Part shown: positions 10,849-21,973 of the stretch, one piece after another
How the letters are laid out: each line of letters starts with the position of its first letter
Numbering within the stretch: the first letter of the stretch is position 1
Assembly: GCF_005233515.1 (NCBI RefSeq)
Contig: NZ_QFZZ01000003.1
Span: 649,259-713,258, forward strand
Direction: 5' to 3'
Source: Pseudomonas sp. CFBP13508
GTDB taxonomy: Bacteria; Pseudomonadota; Gammaproteobacteria; Pseudomonadales; Pseudomonadaceae
Length of the DNA stretch: 64,000 nucleotides
The notes under the pieces: model-generated
Databases searched by the model: none
What the model saw: only the letters and a program-made list of their open reading frames with translations
What the model was told of the DNA's origin: nothing
Made by a program: the position numbers and the translations under genes

Positions 10849-11962
10849 CGCTCGCATCCTGCAGGCACCGCGCACCGGTATCGGCCATTACGTCGCTGAA
10901 CTGGTCAACGCCCTGCGTAGCGAACCCGACGTGGACGTAACCCTGTTTCATGGCTGGGGCTGGAATCCGGCCCTGCCGGACGCAGCCATGCCCGGTTATT
11001 CGCGGATGACGCCGCTGCTGCGGCAAATACCCGGAGCCTATCAGGCACGGCGCTGGCTGGAGCAGAAACGTTTTGATCAGGTGCGTACACAAAAGATTGA
11101 TCTTTATCACGAGCCAAGCCTGTGGCCGCTGGCCTTCGACGGCCCGACCGTAATCACTTTGCATGACCTGACGCACCTGCATTTTCCTGACACTCAACCG
11201 CCGGCACGTTTGAGAGAGATCGAACGTCGCCTGGCCGCAGGTGTTCAGCAGGCGCGGGTAATTCTGACCGACTCGCAGGCAATCGCCGACGAGGCGCAGG
11301 CTTATTTCAGCCTGCCTGCGCAGCGATTCGTGGTGGCGCCATTGGGCGTGGCCGCGCGCTTTCGTCCTCGGCAAACCGAAGAAATCGACAGCGTGCTCAA
11401 GGCTCACGCCGTGCAGGCACGGGAATATTTCCTCTGTGTCGGCACCCTCGAGCCGCGCAAAAACCTGAGCCTGGCGCTGCGGGCCCACGCCCTGTTGCCA
11501 GATGCGGTGCGCCAGCGCTTTCCCTTGTTGATTGCGGGAATGGCCGGTTGGCAGCGCGAACAGTTCAACGAGCCGCTGCGTCAGGCATTGGCGAGTGGCC
11601 ATGTGTGCCTGCTTGGCTATCTGCCAGATGAGCAATTGGCGCAACTGCTGGCCGGCGCCCGGGCGCTGATATTTCCATCGCTGTATGAGGGCTTTGGCTT
11701 GCCGGTGCTGGAAGCCATGGCCAGTGGCACGCCGGTGGTGACGACCGGTTCTTCGGCAATGCCGGAGGTGGCCGGCGCGGCTGGCAACTATATTGAAGCG
11801 GACGATGCCGAGGGCCTGCGCGATGCGCTGAGTCGTCTCATTGACGATCCGCTGCATTGGCAGGCATGCCGCGAAGCAGGATTGCTGAGGGCTGGTTTTT
11901 TTTCCTGGCAACGTTGTGCACAGGTCACGGCCGGTGCCTACCGCCAGGCCATGGGAGGTTGA
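10832..11962 (+). CDS. wbpY: D-rhamnan glycosyltransferase WbpY
   Basis: This 376-residue GT4-family enzyme begins MRIALNARILQAPRTGIGHY. The visible elements are HDLTHLHFPD, the GTLEPRKNL strand (around residue 206) and EGFGLPVLE (around residue 286, E-x7-E). The ATG at 10832 lies 17 bp inside wbpX; an in-frame upstream start at 10703 would add a non-family extension inside wbpX and was discarded. It is the second of the three rhamnosyltransferases of the common polysaccharide antigen operon. The stop abuts the wbpZ ATG. Confidence 0.88.
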   Translation: MRIALNARILQAPRTGIGHYVAELVNALRSEPDVDVTLFHGWGWNPALPDAAMPGYSRMTPLLRQIPGAYQARRWLEQKRFDQVRTQKIDLYHEPSLWPLAFDGPTVITLHDLTHLHFPDTQPPARLREIERRLAAGVQQARVILTDSQAIADEAQAYFSLPAQRFVVAPLGVAARFRPRQTEEIDSVLKAHAVQAREYFLCVGTLEPRKNLSLALRAHALLPDAVRQRFPLLIAGMAGWQREQFNEPLRQALASGHVCLLGYLPDEQLAQLLAGARALIFPSLYEGFGLPVLEAMASGTPVVTTGSSAMPEVAGAAGNYIEADDAEGLRDALSRLIDDPLHWQACREAGLLRAGFFSWQRCAQVTAGAYRQAMGG

Positions 11963-13093
11963 ATGCGCGTTCTTCATTTCTTCAAGACTTACCTGCCCGA
12001 CTCATTCGGTGGCATCGAACAAGTCGTCTTCCAACTCTGCGAAAGCGGCGTTCAGCACGGCATCGAAGCGCAGGTCCTGACCCTGAGCGCGGATCCGACA
12101 CCCCGGGTAATGCAGTTGGGCCAACATGAAGTGCATCGGGCCAAACTGGATATCCAGTTCGCCTCGACCGGGTTTTCCTGGAGCGTGTTCAAGCAGTTCC
12201 GCGAACTGGCCGCCGAGGCCGACGTGATCAACTATCACTTCCCGTGGCCATTCATGGACCTGGTGCACTTCGCCAGCGCCCTGAACAAACCCAGTGTGGT
12301 CACCTATCACTCGGACATCATTCGGCAAAAACACCTGCTCAAATTGTACCGACCGCTAATGGAGCGCTTCCTGGCCAGCGCCGACCGAATCGTCGCCGCG
12401 TCGCCTAACTACCTGCATACCAGCGATGTGTTGCAGCAGTTCCAGGAAAAGACTCGCGTCATCACGTACGGCTTGAACAAGGCAGGTTATCCACAACCCA
12501 ACGGTCAGCGGATGAACCGTTGGCGCCAGCAACTTGGGGATAAGTTTTTCCTCTTCGTTGGGGTGATGCGTTATTACAAGGGCTTGCATATCCTGCTTGA
12601 CGCGCTCAAACAAGCGGATTACCCGACAGTCATCGTCGGCGCCGGCCCGCTGGAGCTGAAGCTGCGCGCTCAGGCCGCCGCACTTGGCTTGCGCAACATC
12701 CATTTCGTCGGACGCCTGGACGATGAAGACAAAGTCGCGTTGCTGCAATTGAGCTACGCGTTCGTCTTCCCTTCGCACTTGCGCTCCGAGGCCTTCGGTA
12801 TCTCGTTGCTAGAGGGCGCGATGTACGGTAAGCCGCTGATTTCAAGCGAGATCGGCACCGGTACCAGTTTCATCAATATTCACAACGAAACCGGGCTGGT
12901 GGTGCCGCCCAGCAATCCACACGCATTCAGCGAAGCCATGCGCACGTTATGGGAAAACCCCGAGCGTGCAGCCGCCATGGGCGTCAAGGCAGAAGCGCGT
13001 TATCGGCAGTTGTTCACCGCCGATGTAATGGGCCGCAAATGGACTGAGCTGTATCAGGAATTACTGGCAGAAAAGGCGCTGTCCTACGCGTGA
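11963..13093 (+). CDS. wbpZ: D-rhamnan glycosyltransferase WbpZ
   Basis: This 376-residue GT4-family enzyme is the last gene of the operon. The N-terminus MRVLHFFKTYLPDSFGGIEQ has the family acceptor-side GG motif. YHSDIIRQ follows, and the donor domain carries SEAFGISLLEGAMYGKPLI (E-x7-E around residue 276). WbpZ of P. aeruginosa is regarded as the enzyme adding the first D-rhamnose to the lipid-linked GlcNAc primer. The assignment here rests on family and operon position. A perfect DnaA-box 9-mer lies inside it at 12487-12495. No strong terminator is visible in the 54-bp convergent gap to the glutathione transferase gene. Confidence 0.88.
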   Translation: MRVLHFFKTYLPDSFGGIEQVVFQLCESGVQHGIEAQVLTLSADPTPRVMQLGQHEVHRAKLDIQFASTGFSWSVFKQFRELAAEADVINYHFPWPFMDLVHFASALNKPSVVTYHSDIIRQKHLLKLYRPLMERFLASADRIVAASPNYLHTSDVLQQFQEKTRVITYGLNKAGYPQPNGQRMNRWRQQLGDKFFLFVGVMRYYKGLHILLDALKQADYPTVIVGAGPLELKLRAQAAALGLRNIHFVGRLDDEDKVALLQLSYAFVFPSHLRSEAFGISLLEGAMYGKPLISSEIGTGTSFINIHNETGLVVPPSNPHAFSEAMRTLWENPERAAAMGVKAEARYRQLFTADVMGRKWTELYQELLAEKALSYA

Positions 13094-13147
13094 ACATGAC
13101 CCGCCTTCAGAGGCCGCGAATTGGCTCGCGTCTGCGAAGGCTGAGTA

Positions 13148-13774
13148 CTACGCGGTCTTCTGCAAGCCGGCGACAGTGCGCGGCATCGCAACAAAACCCG
13201 GCAAGGCTTCGATCCGTGCCAGCCAGGCGCGAACGTTGACGTATTCATCCAGCGAGACATTGCCCTCCGGCGCATGCGCGATGTAACTGTAGGCAGACAC
13301 GTCAGCGATGGTCGGCTCTTCGCCCGCCAGATACGCTGTCTTGCCCAATTCCAGCTCCATCACCTTGAGCAGATTGTGCGCTCGGCCAATGACTTCCTCG
13401 GCATTCAGTTGCGCACCGAACACCGTGATCAGGCGTGCCGCCGCCGGGCCAAATGCAATCGGTCCCGCCGCAGTCGACAACCAGCGCTGCACATTCGCTG
13501 CGCCCACCGGGTCGGTCGGCAGCCAGCGACCGTTGCCATACTTCTGCGCCAGATAAACCAGAATCGCGTTGGAATCGGCCAACACCACGCCGTTGTCATC
13601 AATCGCCGGCACCTGACCAAAGCTGTTGATCGCCAGGTATTGCGGTTGCTTGTGCTCACCCTTGGCGAGGTCGACGAAGATCAGCTCGGTCGGCAGTTGC
13701 AGCAGCGACAGCATCAACTCGACGCGGTGGGCATGGCCGGAACGGGGAAAGTTGTAGAGTTTGATCGCTTGCAT
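13148..13774 (-). CDS. Glutathione S-transferase family protein
   Basis: This 208-residue cytosolic protein has an N-terminal thioredoxin-like domain ([20 protein letters not shown], then FGQVPAIDD with the cis-Pro, and [16 protein letters not shown] with the glutathione-binding Asp/Glu-Ser motif) and an all-helical C-terminal domain containing [13 protein letters not shown], the conserved N-capping box. The family conjugates or reduces electrophiles with glutathione; the substrate is unknown. It lies 103 bp downstream of a LysR-type regulator on the same strand, so control by that regulator is possible but not shown. Confidence 0.9.
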   Translation of the reverse strand: MQAIKLYNFPRSGHAHRVELMLSLLQLPTELIFVDLAKGEHKQPQYLAINSFGQVPAIDDNGVVLADSNAILVYLAQKYGNGRWLPTDPVGAANVQRWLSTAAGPIAFGPAAARLITVFGAQLNAEEVIGRAHNLLKVMELELGKTAYLAGEEPTIADVSAYSYIAHAPEGNVSLDEYVNVRAWLARIEALPGFVAMPRTVAGLQKTA

Positions 13775-13877
13775 GGTCGACTCCGCTGGAAAGTGACGTC
13801 GCTACGGGATGAGCGCGCCGATGGAGTCATCATCTATGGGTTGCCGGAACAACAGAATAACCAGCCGCTGCAATCGA

Positions 13878-14804
13878 TTATTTCATCTCGTGCAATAACG
13901 CCGCAGCGCTCAAGGCCGGATGCTCACGCAGCGCTTTCACGGCGAAGTCGACAAAACTGCGGATCCGCGCCGGCGCCTTGCGCCCGCCCTGATACACCAC
14001 ATGGATCGGCAACGGCGGCAATTCAAACTCGGCGAGGACGATTTCCAGTTCGCCCGCCGCGACCTTGTCCGCCACTTGATAGGACAGCACTCGCGTCAGG
14101 CCCAGGCCTTTGCGCGCGGCAGTAATCGCCGACTGATTGGCCGTGACGGTCAGGCGCGGTTCGGTGCGCACGCTGAGGGCTTCACCGCCGTCGAGAAACG
14201 GCCAGTTGCGTTGTTGCCCGATCGCCGACGTCGCCACCACTGGCAGCGCGGCCAAGGCCTGGGGATGCTCCGGTCGGCCGTGTTCAGCCAGAAACGTCGG
14301 CGAAGCGCAAATCACCCGTCGTACTTCCCCGACGCGAATCGCATGCTGATTACTGTCCGGCAGTTCACCGATGCGCACCGCGACATCGATGCCCTCCTCG
14401 ACCATGTTGACGACCCGGTCCAGCAACAGCGCGTTGATCGACACATCCGGATAACGACAAAGGTAATCGGCCATCACTGGCGTCACGAACAGATCGCCAA
14501 ACAGTACCGGCGCAGTAATCGTCAACTGCCCGCGCGGCAAGGCATGGCTGCCTGCCGCCGAATCCTCGGCCTCCTGCACTTCGGCGAGAATCCGCCGGCA
14601 GTCATCGCAGTAACGCTGCCCGGCTTCGGTGAGATGCACGGTGCGCGTGGTACGCACCAGCAACTGCGTACCGATATGCTGCTCCAGCGCCGCCACCGCC
14701 CGGGTAACACTCGCCGCCGACAAACCCAGACGCCGCGACGCCGCCGAAAAGCCTTGCTCTTGGGCGACGACAACGAAGATCTGCATTTCCTGAAAGCGGT
14801 CCAT
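13878..14804 (-). CDS. LysR-type transcriptional regulator
   Basis: The chosen ATG at 14804 gives 308 residues starting MDRFQEMQIFVVVAQEQGFS, the usual start of this family, with GAGGA just upstream. An in-frame TTG at 14831 would add nine residues but lies in an inverted repeat. The N-terminal winged helix (about 1-60: ASRRLGLSAASVTRAVAALE) is followed by a linker helix and a periplasmic-binding-like effector domain. Many homologues in proteobacteria regulate nearby glutathione transferase or oxidoreductase genes. The target here is not known; the downstream GST gene is the obvious candidate. Confidence 0.9.
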   Translation of the reverse strand: MDRFQEMQIFVVVAQEQGFSAASRRLGLSAASVTRAVAALEQHIGTQLLVRTTRTVHLTEAGQRYCDDCRRILAEVQEAEDSAAGSHALPRGQLTITAPVLFGDLFVTPVMADYLCRYPDVSINALLLDRVVNMVEEGIDVAVRIGELPDSNQHAIRVGEVRRVICASPTFLAEHGRPEHPQALAALPVVATSAIGQQRNWPFLDGGEALSVRTEPRLTVTANQSAITAARKGLGLTRVLSYQVADKVAAGELEIVLAEFELPPLPIHVVYQGGRKAPARIRSFVDFAVKALREHPALSAAALLHEMK

Positions 14805-14827
14805 GGGATTCCTCGGCGGCGGATACG

Positions 14828-14853
14828 ACAATCGCAGCCGAGGCTGCGATTGT
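14828..14853. repeat. Near-perfect inverted repeat upstream of the LysR gene / downstream of glmS
   Basis: The arms ACAATCGCAGCC and GGCTGCGATTGT (12 bp each, exact) flank a 2-nt GA loop. The element lies 24-49 bp upstream of the LysR ATG and about 27 bp past the glmS stop on the same strand. It has no adjacent T-run, so it is a weak terminator candidate. It could instead be an operator or a transcript-end hairpin. Confidence 0.75.
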
Positions 14854-14880
14854 GGGTAGAGTAGATTAACTGTGGATAAC

Positions 14881-16713
14881 TTATTCCACGGTCACCGATT
14901 TCGCCAGGTTGCGCGGTTGATCGACGTCGGTGCCCTTGAGCACGGCGACGTAGTACGACAACAGTTGCAACGGGATCGTATAAAGGATCGGCGAGAGAAT
15001 GTCGTGGATGTGCGGCATTTGCACCACGTGGGTACCTTCGCCGTTGGTCATCGCAGCCTTCTCATCCGCGAACACGATCAACTCGCCGCCGCGAGCGCGG
15101 ACTTCCTGCAAGTTGGACTTGAGCTTCTCCAGCAGTTCGTTGTTCGGCGCGACGGTCACAACCGGCATATCGTTATCCACAAGTGCCAGCGGACCGTGTT
15201 TCAGCTCACCAGCCGGGTAGGCTTCGGCGTGGATGTAGGAGATTTCCTTGAGTTTCAAGGCACCTTCCATCGCCACCGGGAATTGCGCGCCACGGCCGAG
15301 GAACAGGGTGTGGTTTTTCTCGGCAAACAGCTCGGCGATCTTTTCCACGGTGCTGTCCATCGCCAGCGCTTCGCCGAGACGGGTCGGCAGACGACGCAGC
15401 TCTTCGACCAGCGTGGCTTCAACGCCGTTGGCCAGAGTGCCGCGCACCTGACCCAGCGACAGGGTCAGCAGCAACAGGCCGACCAGTTGCGTGGTGAAGG
15501 CTTTGGTCGAGGCCACGCCGATTTCGCGGCCGGCCTGGGTCAGCAGGGTCAGGTCGGACTCCCGCACGAGCGAGCTGATACCGACGTTGCAGATCGCCAG
15601 GCTGGCGAGGAAGCCCAGCTCTTTGGCATTGCGCAACGCGGCGAGTGTGTCAGCGGTTTCGCCGGATTGCGAAATGGTCACGAACAGCGTGTCTGGCTGC
15701 ACCACCACTTTGCGGTAACGGAATTCGCTGGCGACTTCGACCTGGCACGGAATACCGGCCAGTTCTTCGAGCCAGTAACGCGCGACCATGCCGGCGTGAT
15801 AACTGGTGCCGCAGGCGACGATCTGCACATTGCGCACTTTGGCAAACAGCTCGGCAGCTTGTGGACCGAAGGCCTCAACCAGCACTTGATTGTTGCCCAG
15901 GCGACCTTCGAGGGTGCGTTGGACCACGGCCGGTTGCTCGTGGATTTCCTTGAGCATGTAATGGCGGAACTCGCCCTTGTCGGCGGCTTCGGCACCGTCG
16001 GTGTACTGCACGGTAGCGCGTTCGACGGCATTGCCGGTTACATCCCAGATCTGCACGCTGTCGCGACGGATTTCAGCGATATCGCCTTCTTCCAGGTACA
16101 TGAAACGGTCAGTGACCTGACGCAGGGCCAACTGGTCGGAGGCGAGGAAGTTTTCGCCCAGACCGAGGCCGATCACCAATGGACTGCCACTGCGCGCGGC
16201 AACCAGACGATCCGGTTGCCGGGCATTGATCACCGCCAGACCATAGGCGCCGTGCAGTTCCTTGACGGTCGCTTTGAGCGCGGCAGTCAGGTCCGGTTGT
16301 TCCTTGAGCTTGTGGGTCAGCAGGTGGGCGATGACTTCGGTGTCGGTGTCCGAACTGAACGCATAGCCCAATGCTTTGAGTTGCTCGCGCAGGGCTTCGT
16401 GGTTCTCGATGATGCCGTTGTGCACCACCGCAATGTCGCCGGAAAAATGCGGGTGGGCATTGCGTTCGCAGGGCGCGCCATGGGTGGCCCAACGAGTGTG
16501 GGCAATACCGAGACGACCGGCCAGCGGCTGTTCGGCCAATGCGGTTTCCAGTTCGCTGACCTTGCCCGGACGGCGCATGCGCTCCAGGGTTTCTTCATTG
16601 GTATAGACCGCCACACCGGCGCTGTCATAGCCGCGGTATTCGAGGCGCTTCAGGCCTTCGAGAAGGATGGCGGTGATATTACGTTCAGCTACAGCGCCGA
16701 CAATGCCACACAT
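14881..16713 (-). CDS. glmS: Glutamine--fructose-6-phosphate aminotransferase (isomerizing)
   Basis: GlmS makes glucosamine-6-phosphate from fructose-6-phosphate and glutamine, the first step to UDP-GlcNAc for peptidoglycan and LPS. The 610-residue protein starts [10 protein letters not shown], so the N-terminal catalytic Cys is in place for a class II glutamine amidotransferase domain (1-about 240). Two SIS sugar-isomerase domains follow ([17 protein letters not shown] and further on LGRG), and the protein ends in LAKSVTVE as in the family. It lies 2 bp downstream of glmR. The glmS 3-prime end is a common Tn7 attachment region; no Tn7 is present. Confidence 0.98.
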   Translation of the reverse strand: MCGIVGAVAERNITAILLEGLKRLEYRGYDSAGVAVYTNEETLERMRRPGKVSELETALAEQPLAGRLGIAHTRWATHGAPCERNAHPHFSGDIAVVHNGIIENHEALREQLKALGYAFSSDTDTEVIAHLLTHKLKEQPDLTAALKATVKELHGAYGLAVINARQPDRLVAARSGSPLVIGLGLGENFLASDQLALRQVTDRFMYLEEGDIAEIRRDSVQIWDVTGNAVERATVQYTDGAEAADKGEFRHYMLKEIHEQPAVVQRTLEGRLGNNQVLVEAFGPQAAELFAKVRNVQIVACGTSYHAGMVARYWLEELAGIPCQVEVASEFRYRKVVVQPDTLFVTISQSGETADTLAALRNAKELGFLASLAICNVGISSLVRESDLTLLTQAGREIGVASTKAFTTQLVGLLLLTLSLGQVRGTLANGVEATLVEELRRLPTRLGEALAMDSTVEKIAELFAEKNHTLFLGRGAQFPVAMEGALKLKEISYIHAEAYPAGELKHGPLALVDNDMPVVTVAPNNELLEKLKSNLQEVRARGGELIVFADEKAAMTNGEGTHVVQMPHIHDILSPILYTIPLQLLSYYVAVLKGTDVDQPRNLAKSVTVE

Positions 16714-16715
16714 GG

Positions 16716-17492
16716 TTATTTCTCCTGACTGACAGCCGCACAGATCAACGTGATCCCGCGGGCCTGAAGCTGATCGCGTGCCTCGACGGGCAGGCGATCA
16801 TCGGTAATGAGGGTATGGATGCTGCTCCAGGGCAGCTCCAGGTTGGGAATCTTGCGACCGATCTTGTCGGCCTCGACCATGACGATGACTTCTCGTGCAA
16901 CGTCGGCCATCACCCGGCTGAGGCCGAGCAGTTCATTGAAGGTGGTGGTGCCGCGCACCAGGTCGATGCCGTCGGCGCCGATGAACAGTTGGTCGAAGTC
17001 ATAAGAGCGTAGTACTTGCTCGGCGACCTGGCCCTGAAAGGATTCCGAGTGTGGATCCCAAGTACCGCCGGTCATCAGCAGCACTGGCTCGTGTTCCAGT
17101 TCGCTCAAGGCATTGGCAACGTGCAAGGAATTGGTCATCACCACCAGGCCCGGTTGCTGGCCCAGTTCGGGAATCATCGCGGCGGTGGTGCTGCCGCTGT
17201 CGATGATGATGCGCGCGTGCTCGCGGATGCGTTTGACCGCCGCGCGGGCGATCGCCTGCTTGTACTTGGAAATACTCTGCGCTGTTTCCGCCACCAGCTC
17301 TTGCGGCATGGTGATCGCACCGCCGTAACGACGCAGCAACAGACCATGGGTTTCCAGCGCCGCGAGATCCTTGCGAATCGTAACTTCGGAAGTTTCAAAG
17401 CGCTTGGCCAGCTCATCGACACTGACTTCGCCCTGCTCGTTGAGCAAGGCGAGGATGTTATGACGACGCTGGGGTGTATTGCGCTTGGACAT
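16716..17492 (-). CDS. glmR: DeoR-family transcriptional regulator GlmR
   Basis: This 258-residue protein has an N-terminal DeoR helix-turn-helix ([20 protein letters not shown], then [22 protein letters not shown], about residues 1-60) and a C-terminal DeoRC sugar-phosphate sensor domain ([29 protein letters not shown]). In Pseudomonas the regulator immediately upstream of glmS is GlmR (PA5550), which modulates amino-sugar metabolism and affects antibiotic susceptibility. The 2-bp spacing to glmS indicates co-transcription. The start ATG at 17492 fits the family length. Confidence 0.92.
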   Translation of the reverse strand: MSKRNTPQRRHNILALLNEQGEVSVDELAKRFETSEVTIRKDLAALETHGLLLRRYGGAITMPQELVAETAQSISKYKQAIARAAVKRIREHARIIIDSGSTTAAMIPELGQQPGLVVMTNSLHVANALSELEHEPVLLMTGGTWDPHSESFQGQVAEQVLRSYDFDQLFIGADGIDLVRGTTTFNELLGLSRVMADVAREVIVMVEADKIGRKIPNLELPWSSIHTLITDDRLPVEARDQLQARGITLICAAVSQEK

Positions 17493-17594
17493 GGCGGCTT
17501 AAGTTTCGATTCGAAAGATAACGTAAGCAATGAAACTCTATCGAAAGGTTTCCGTCAAGGCGCAGGGAGAAAAATTCAGAAAGATTGAAATGAC

Positions 17595-17682
17595 TGTGGG
17601 AGCGAGCCCGCTCGCGAAAGGGAGTCTCGGCCACTGAAGACGTGACTGACAAACCGCATTCGCGAACAGGCTCGCTCCCACA
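17595..17682. repeat. REP palindrome pair (REPIN-like), TGTGGG ends outward
   Basis: Two REP arms in inverted orientation lie between glmR and glmU. The left arm begins TGTGGGAGCGAGCCCGCTCG and the right arm ends CAGGCTCGCTCCCACA, separated by about 40 bp. The TGTGGG/CCCACA ends are on the outside. This is the common Pseudomonas REP family mobilised by RAYT transposases; no RAYT gene lies in the window. Confidence 0.88.
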
Positions 17683-17698
17683 GGAGGTTGTGGATAAA

Positions 17699-19066
17699 TC
17701 AGGATTTCTTGATTTTTTCCGGCCGCTTCCAGCCGTCAATGTTCTTCTGACGGGCTCGGCCAACCGCCAGCTGAGCGTTATCCACATTCTGGGTGATGGT
17801 CGAGCCGGCTGCGGTCGTCGCACCGTTGGAGATATCCACAGGGGCAACCAGCGAATTGTTGGAACCGATGAATACATCAGCGCCCAACACCGTCTTCCAC
17901 TTGTTGGCGCCATCGTAGTTGCAGGTGATGGTGCCGGCGCCGATGTTGGTGCGTGCACCGATTTCGGCATCGCCCAGGTAGGTCAGGTGGCCAGCCTTTG
18001 CACCTTCGCCCATGTGCGCATTTTTCAGCTCAACGAAGTTGCCCACATGAGCGCGAGCCTCGAGCACAGTGCCTGGACGCAGACGCGCGAAAGGACCAGC
18101 GTCGCTGCCCTCACCGAGAATGGCACCTTCGATATGACTGTTGGCCTTGATCACCACGCCTTTGCGCAGGGTGCTGTCCTTGATCACGCAGTTCGGGCCG
18201 ATCTGTACGTTGTCTTCAATGATCACCTTGCCTTCGAGGATCACGTTGATGTCGATCAGCACATCGCGGCCGACGCTGACTTCGCCACGCACATCGAAAC
18301 GCGCCGGGTCGCGCAGGGTAACGCCTTGAGCCATCAGACGACGGCCGGCGCGTAACTGGTAATGACGCTCCAGTTCAGAGAGCTGCTTGCGATCATTGGC
18401 GCCCTGCACTTCCATCGGGTCGTGCGGTTGTTCGGTGGCCACGACCAAACCATCGCTGACCGCCATTTCGATCACGTCGGTGAGGTAGTACTCGCCCTGC
18501 GCGTTGTTGTTCGACAGGCGACTCATCCAGTCCGCCAGACGATCGGCCGGCACAGCGAGGATGCCGGTGTTGCCCTCGGTGATGGCCCGTTGCGCTTCGC
18601 TGGCGTCCTTGTGCTCGACGATTGCCGCGACCTTGCCGTCAGCATCACGCACGATGCGGCCGTAACCGGTCGGGTCATCCAGCTCGACAGTGAGCAAACC
18701 CATCTGGCCCGGTACGACATGCTTGAGCAGACGTTGCAGGGTTTCGACTTCGATCAGCGGCACATCACCGTAAAGAATCAGCACGGTGTCGGCATCAATG
18801 AACGGCACCGCCTGGGCGGTGGCGTGGCCAGTGCCCAGTTGCTTGTCCTGCAACACGAAATTCAGGTCATCAGCTGCCAGCCGCTCACGCACCACATCGG
18901 CACCGTGACCGATCACCACGTGAATGCGTTGTGGATCAAGTTGCCGAGCGCTGTGGATAACATGGCCGAGCATGGAGTTGCCGGCAATCGGGTGCAGCAC
19001 CTTGGGCAGCGCCGAGCGCATGCGAGTGCCTTGACCGGCCGCGAGGATAACGATTTCGAGAGACAT
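17699..19066 (-). CDS. glmU: Bifunctional UDP-N-acetylglucosamine pyrophosphorylase / glucosamine-1-phosphate N-acetyltransferase
   Basis: GlmU acetylates glucosamine-1-phosphate and couples it to UTP, giving UDP-GlcNAc. The 455-residue protein has an N-terminal nucleotidyltransferase domain ([19 protein letters not shown] from about residue 6, YGDVPLI). The C-terminal left-handed beta-helix has hexapeptide repeats (from about 255) including [17 protein letters not shown] and [10 protein letters not shown], the acetyltransferase site. It is separated from the downstream glmR-glmS pair by a REP element and from the ATP synthase operon upstream by a terminator. Confidence 0.97.
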   Translation of the reverse strand: MSLEIVILAAGQGTRMRSALPKVLHPIAGNSMLGHVIHSARQLDPQRIHVVIGHGADVVRERLAADDLNFVLQDKQLGTGHATAQAVPFIDADTVLILYGDVPLIEVETLQRLLKHVVPGQMGLLTVELDDPTGYGRIVRDADGKVAAIVEHKDASEAQRAITEGNTGILAVPADRLADWMSRLSNNNAQGEYYLTDVIEMAVSDGLVVATEQPHDPMEVQGANDRKQLSELERHYQLRAGRRLMAQGVTLRDPARFDVRGEVSVGRDVLIDINVILEGKVIIEDNVQIGPNCVIKDSTLRKGVVIKANSHIEGAILGEGSDAGPFARLRPGTVLEARAHVGNFVELKNAHMGEGAKAGHLTYLGDAEIGARTNIGAGTITCNYDGANKWKTVLGADVFIGSNNSLVAPVDISNGATTAAGSTITQNVDNAQLAVGRARQKNIDGWKRPEKIKKS

Positions 19067-19124
19067 GACTGGCTACCAATCCTGGGTGGTCAGCAACTGC
19101 GACCGGGTTGTGGGAATTCGGAAA

Positions 19125-19157
19125 AGAAAAAAGGGTAGCCGAGGCTACCCTTTTTTA
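19125..19157. terminator. Bidirectional rho-independent terminator between atpC and glmU
   Basis: The arms GGGTAGCC and GGCTACCC (19133-19150), with a 2-nt loop, are flanked by an A-rich run on the left and TTTTTT on the right. Extended pairing AAGGGTAGCC/GGCTACCCTT strengthens it. It ends the minus-strand atp operon and could act in either direction. Confidence 0.85.
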
Positions 19158-19184
19158 TCAATCGCACAACAAGCGGCTGGCGGA

Positions 19185-19610
19185 TTAACCGCCAAACTTC
19201 TTGCGGATCTGCTGGACGGTGCGCAGCTGGGCTGCAGCCTCGGCCAGACGAGTGGCAGCGGCGCCGTAATCGAAGTCCGCGCCTTTTTCGTTCAGGGCAT
19301 TCTCGGCAGCCTTGAGAGCTGCCTGAGCCTGAGCTTCATCCAGGTCGGCGGCACGTTGCACGGTATCGGCAAGTACCTTGACCATGTTCGGCTGAACCTC
19401 GAGGAAACCACCGGAGATGTAGAACACCTCGGCTTCCCCGCCTTGCTTGATCAGGCGGATCGGACCCGGCTTGAGATTAGTGATCAGCGGCGCGTGACCC
19501 AGAGCGATACCAAGATCACCCAGTGCACCGTGCGCAATCACCATCTCGACCAGGCCGGAAAAGATTTCCCCTTCCGCGCTGACGATATCGCAATGGACTG
19601 TCATAGCCAT
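19185..19610 (-). CDS. atpC: ATP synthase F1 subunit epsilon
   Basis: This 141-residue epsilon subunit is part of the central rotor stalk and an intrinsic inhibitor of ATP hydrolysis. The N-terminal beta-sandwich ([36 protein letters not shown]) is followed by a C-terminal helical hairpin rich in Ala and Glu (about 90-141). It is the last gene of the atpIBEFHAGDC operon, 45 bp after atpD, and is followed by the hairpin terminator at 19125-19157. The length is normal for Pseudomonas. Confidence 0.97.
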   Translation of the reverse strand: MAMTVHCDIVSAEGEIFSGLVEMVIAHGALGDLGIALGHAPLITNLKPGPIRLIKQGGEAEVFYISGGFLEVQPNMVKVLADTVQRAADLDEAQAQAALKAAENALNEKGADFDYGAAATRLAEAAAQLRTVQQIRKKFGG

Positions 19611-19655
19611 CTGATTGCCTCAACCTAAATTAGCGCCCGTTGCCGGGCGCCGGGA

Positions 19656-21062
<1,407 letters not shown>

Positions 21063-21923
21063 TTAAACCGCGGCAGCGCCGCCGACGATTTCCGAGATCT
21101 CTTGGGTGATCGCAGCCTGACGCGCCTTGTTGTAGATCAGCTGCAAATCGCTGATCAAATCACCGGCGTTGTCGGTAGCGTTCTTCATCGCGATCATCCG
21201 CGCAGCCTGTTCAGCCGCGTTGTTCTCGACCACCGCCTGGTAGACCTGCGACTCGACGTAACGGACCATCAAGCCGTCAAGCAGCTCTTTGGCGTCCGGT
21301 TCGTAGAGATAGTCCCAGTGGTGCTTGAGATCCTGATCCGGGGTTGCCACCAGTGGAATCAACTGCTCCACGGTAGGCTGTTGCGTCATGGTGTTGATGA
21401 ACTTGTTGGACACCACGGACAGGCGGTCGATACGGCCGTCCAGGTAGGCATCCAGCATCACCTTGACGCTGCCGATCAGGTCATTGATCGACGGCTCTTC
21501 ACCCAGGTGGCTGATAGCTGCAACGACGTTACCGCCGAAGTTGCGGAAAAAGGCCGCACCCTTGCTACCGACTACACACAGATCAATCTCGACGCCGTTT
21601 TCGCGGTTTACCGCCATGTCCTTGACCAGGGCCTTGAACAGGTTGGTGTTCAAGCCGCCGCACAGACCACGGTCACTGCTCACGACGACATAACCGACGC
21701 GCTTGATTTCGCGGTCGATCATGAACGGGTGGCGGTATTCCGGGTTGGCGTTGGCCAGATGCCCAATTACCTGGCGGATACGCTCCGCATAAGGACGGCT
21801 AGCAGCCATGCGCATTTGTGCCTTGCGCATTTTGCTGACCGCCACTTTTTCCATGGCGCTGGTAATCTTTTGCGTGCTTTTGATGCTCGCAATCTTACTG
21901 CGAATCTCTTTTGCGCCTGCCAT
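21063..21923 (-). CDS. atpG: ATP synthase F1 subunit gamma
   Basis: This 286-residue rotor shaft of F1 has the N-terminal coiled-coil helix [20 protein letters not shown] and the C-terminal helix [16 protein letters not shown]...[13 protein letters not shown], the two paired helices that turn inside the alpha3beta3 ring. A Rossmann-like middle domain includes [11 protein letters not shown]. Length and position between atpA and atpD are normal. Confidence 0.98.
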   Translation of the reverse strand: MAGAKEIRSKIASIKSTQKITSAMEKVAVSKMRKAQMRMAASRPYAERIRQVIGHLANANPEYRHPFMIDREIKRVGYVVVSSDRGLCGGLNTNLFKALVKDMAVNRENGVEIDLCVVGSKGAAFFRNFGGNVVAAISHLGEEPSINDLIGSVKVMLDAYLDGRIDRLSVVSNKFINTMTQQPTVEQLIPLVATPDQDLKHHWDYLYEPDAKELLDGLMVRYVESQVYQAVVENNAAEQAARMIAMKNATDNAGDLISDLQLIYNKARQAAITQEISEIVGGAAAV

Positions 21924-21973
21924 GTAACACCTATCAGGTTAGCAAGCGGGAGCCTCGCGGCTCCCGCTGCGGC

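Noticed and set aside
14881..14960. Tn7 insertion at the glmS terminus
   Set aside because: The target region at the glmS 3-prime end is intact and no Tn7 transposition genes or end repeats are present.
14872..16728. A 618-residue open frame opposite glmS, and similarly long ones opposite atpA (21911-23992), yidC (36421-38493), dnaN/dnaA (40483-42411), gyrB (43610-45790) and glyS (51524-53455)
   Set aside because: Each is exactly antisense to a highly conserved gene, has low-complexity composition typical of reversed GC-rich codons, and shows no family similarity. They reflect codon bias, not genes.
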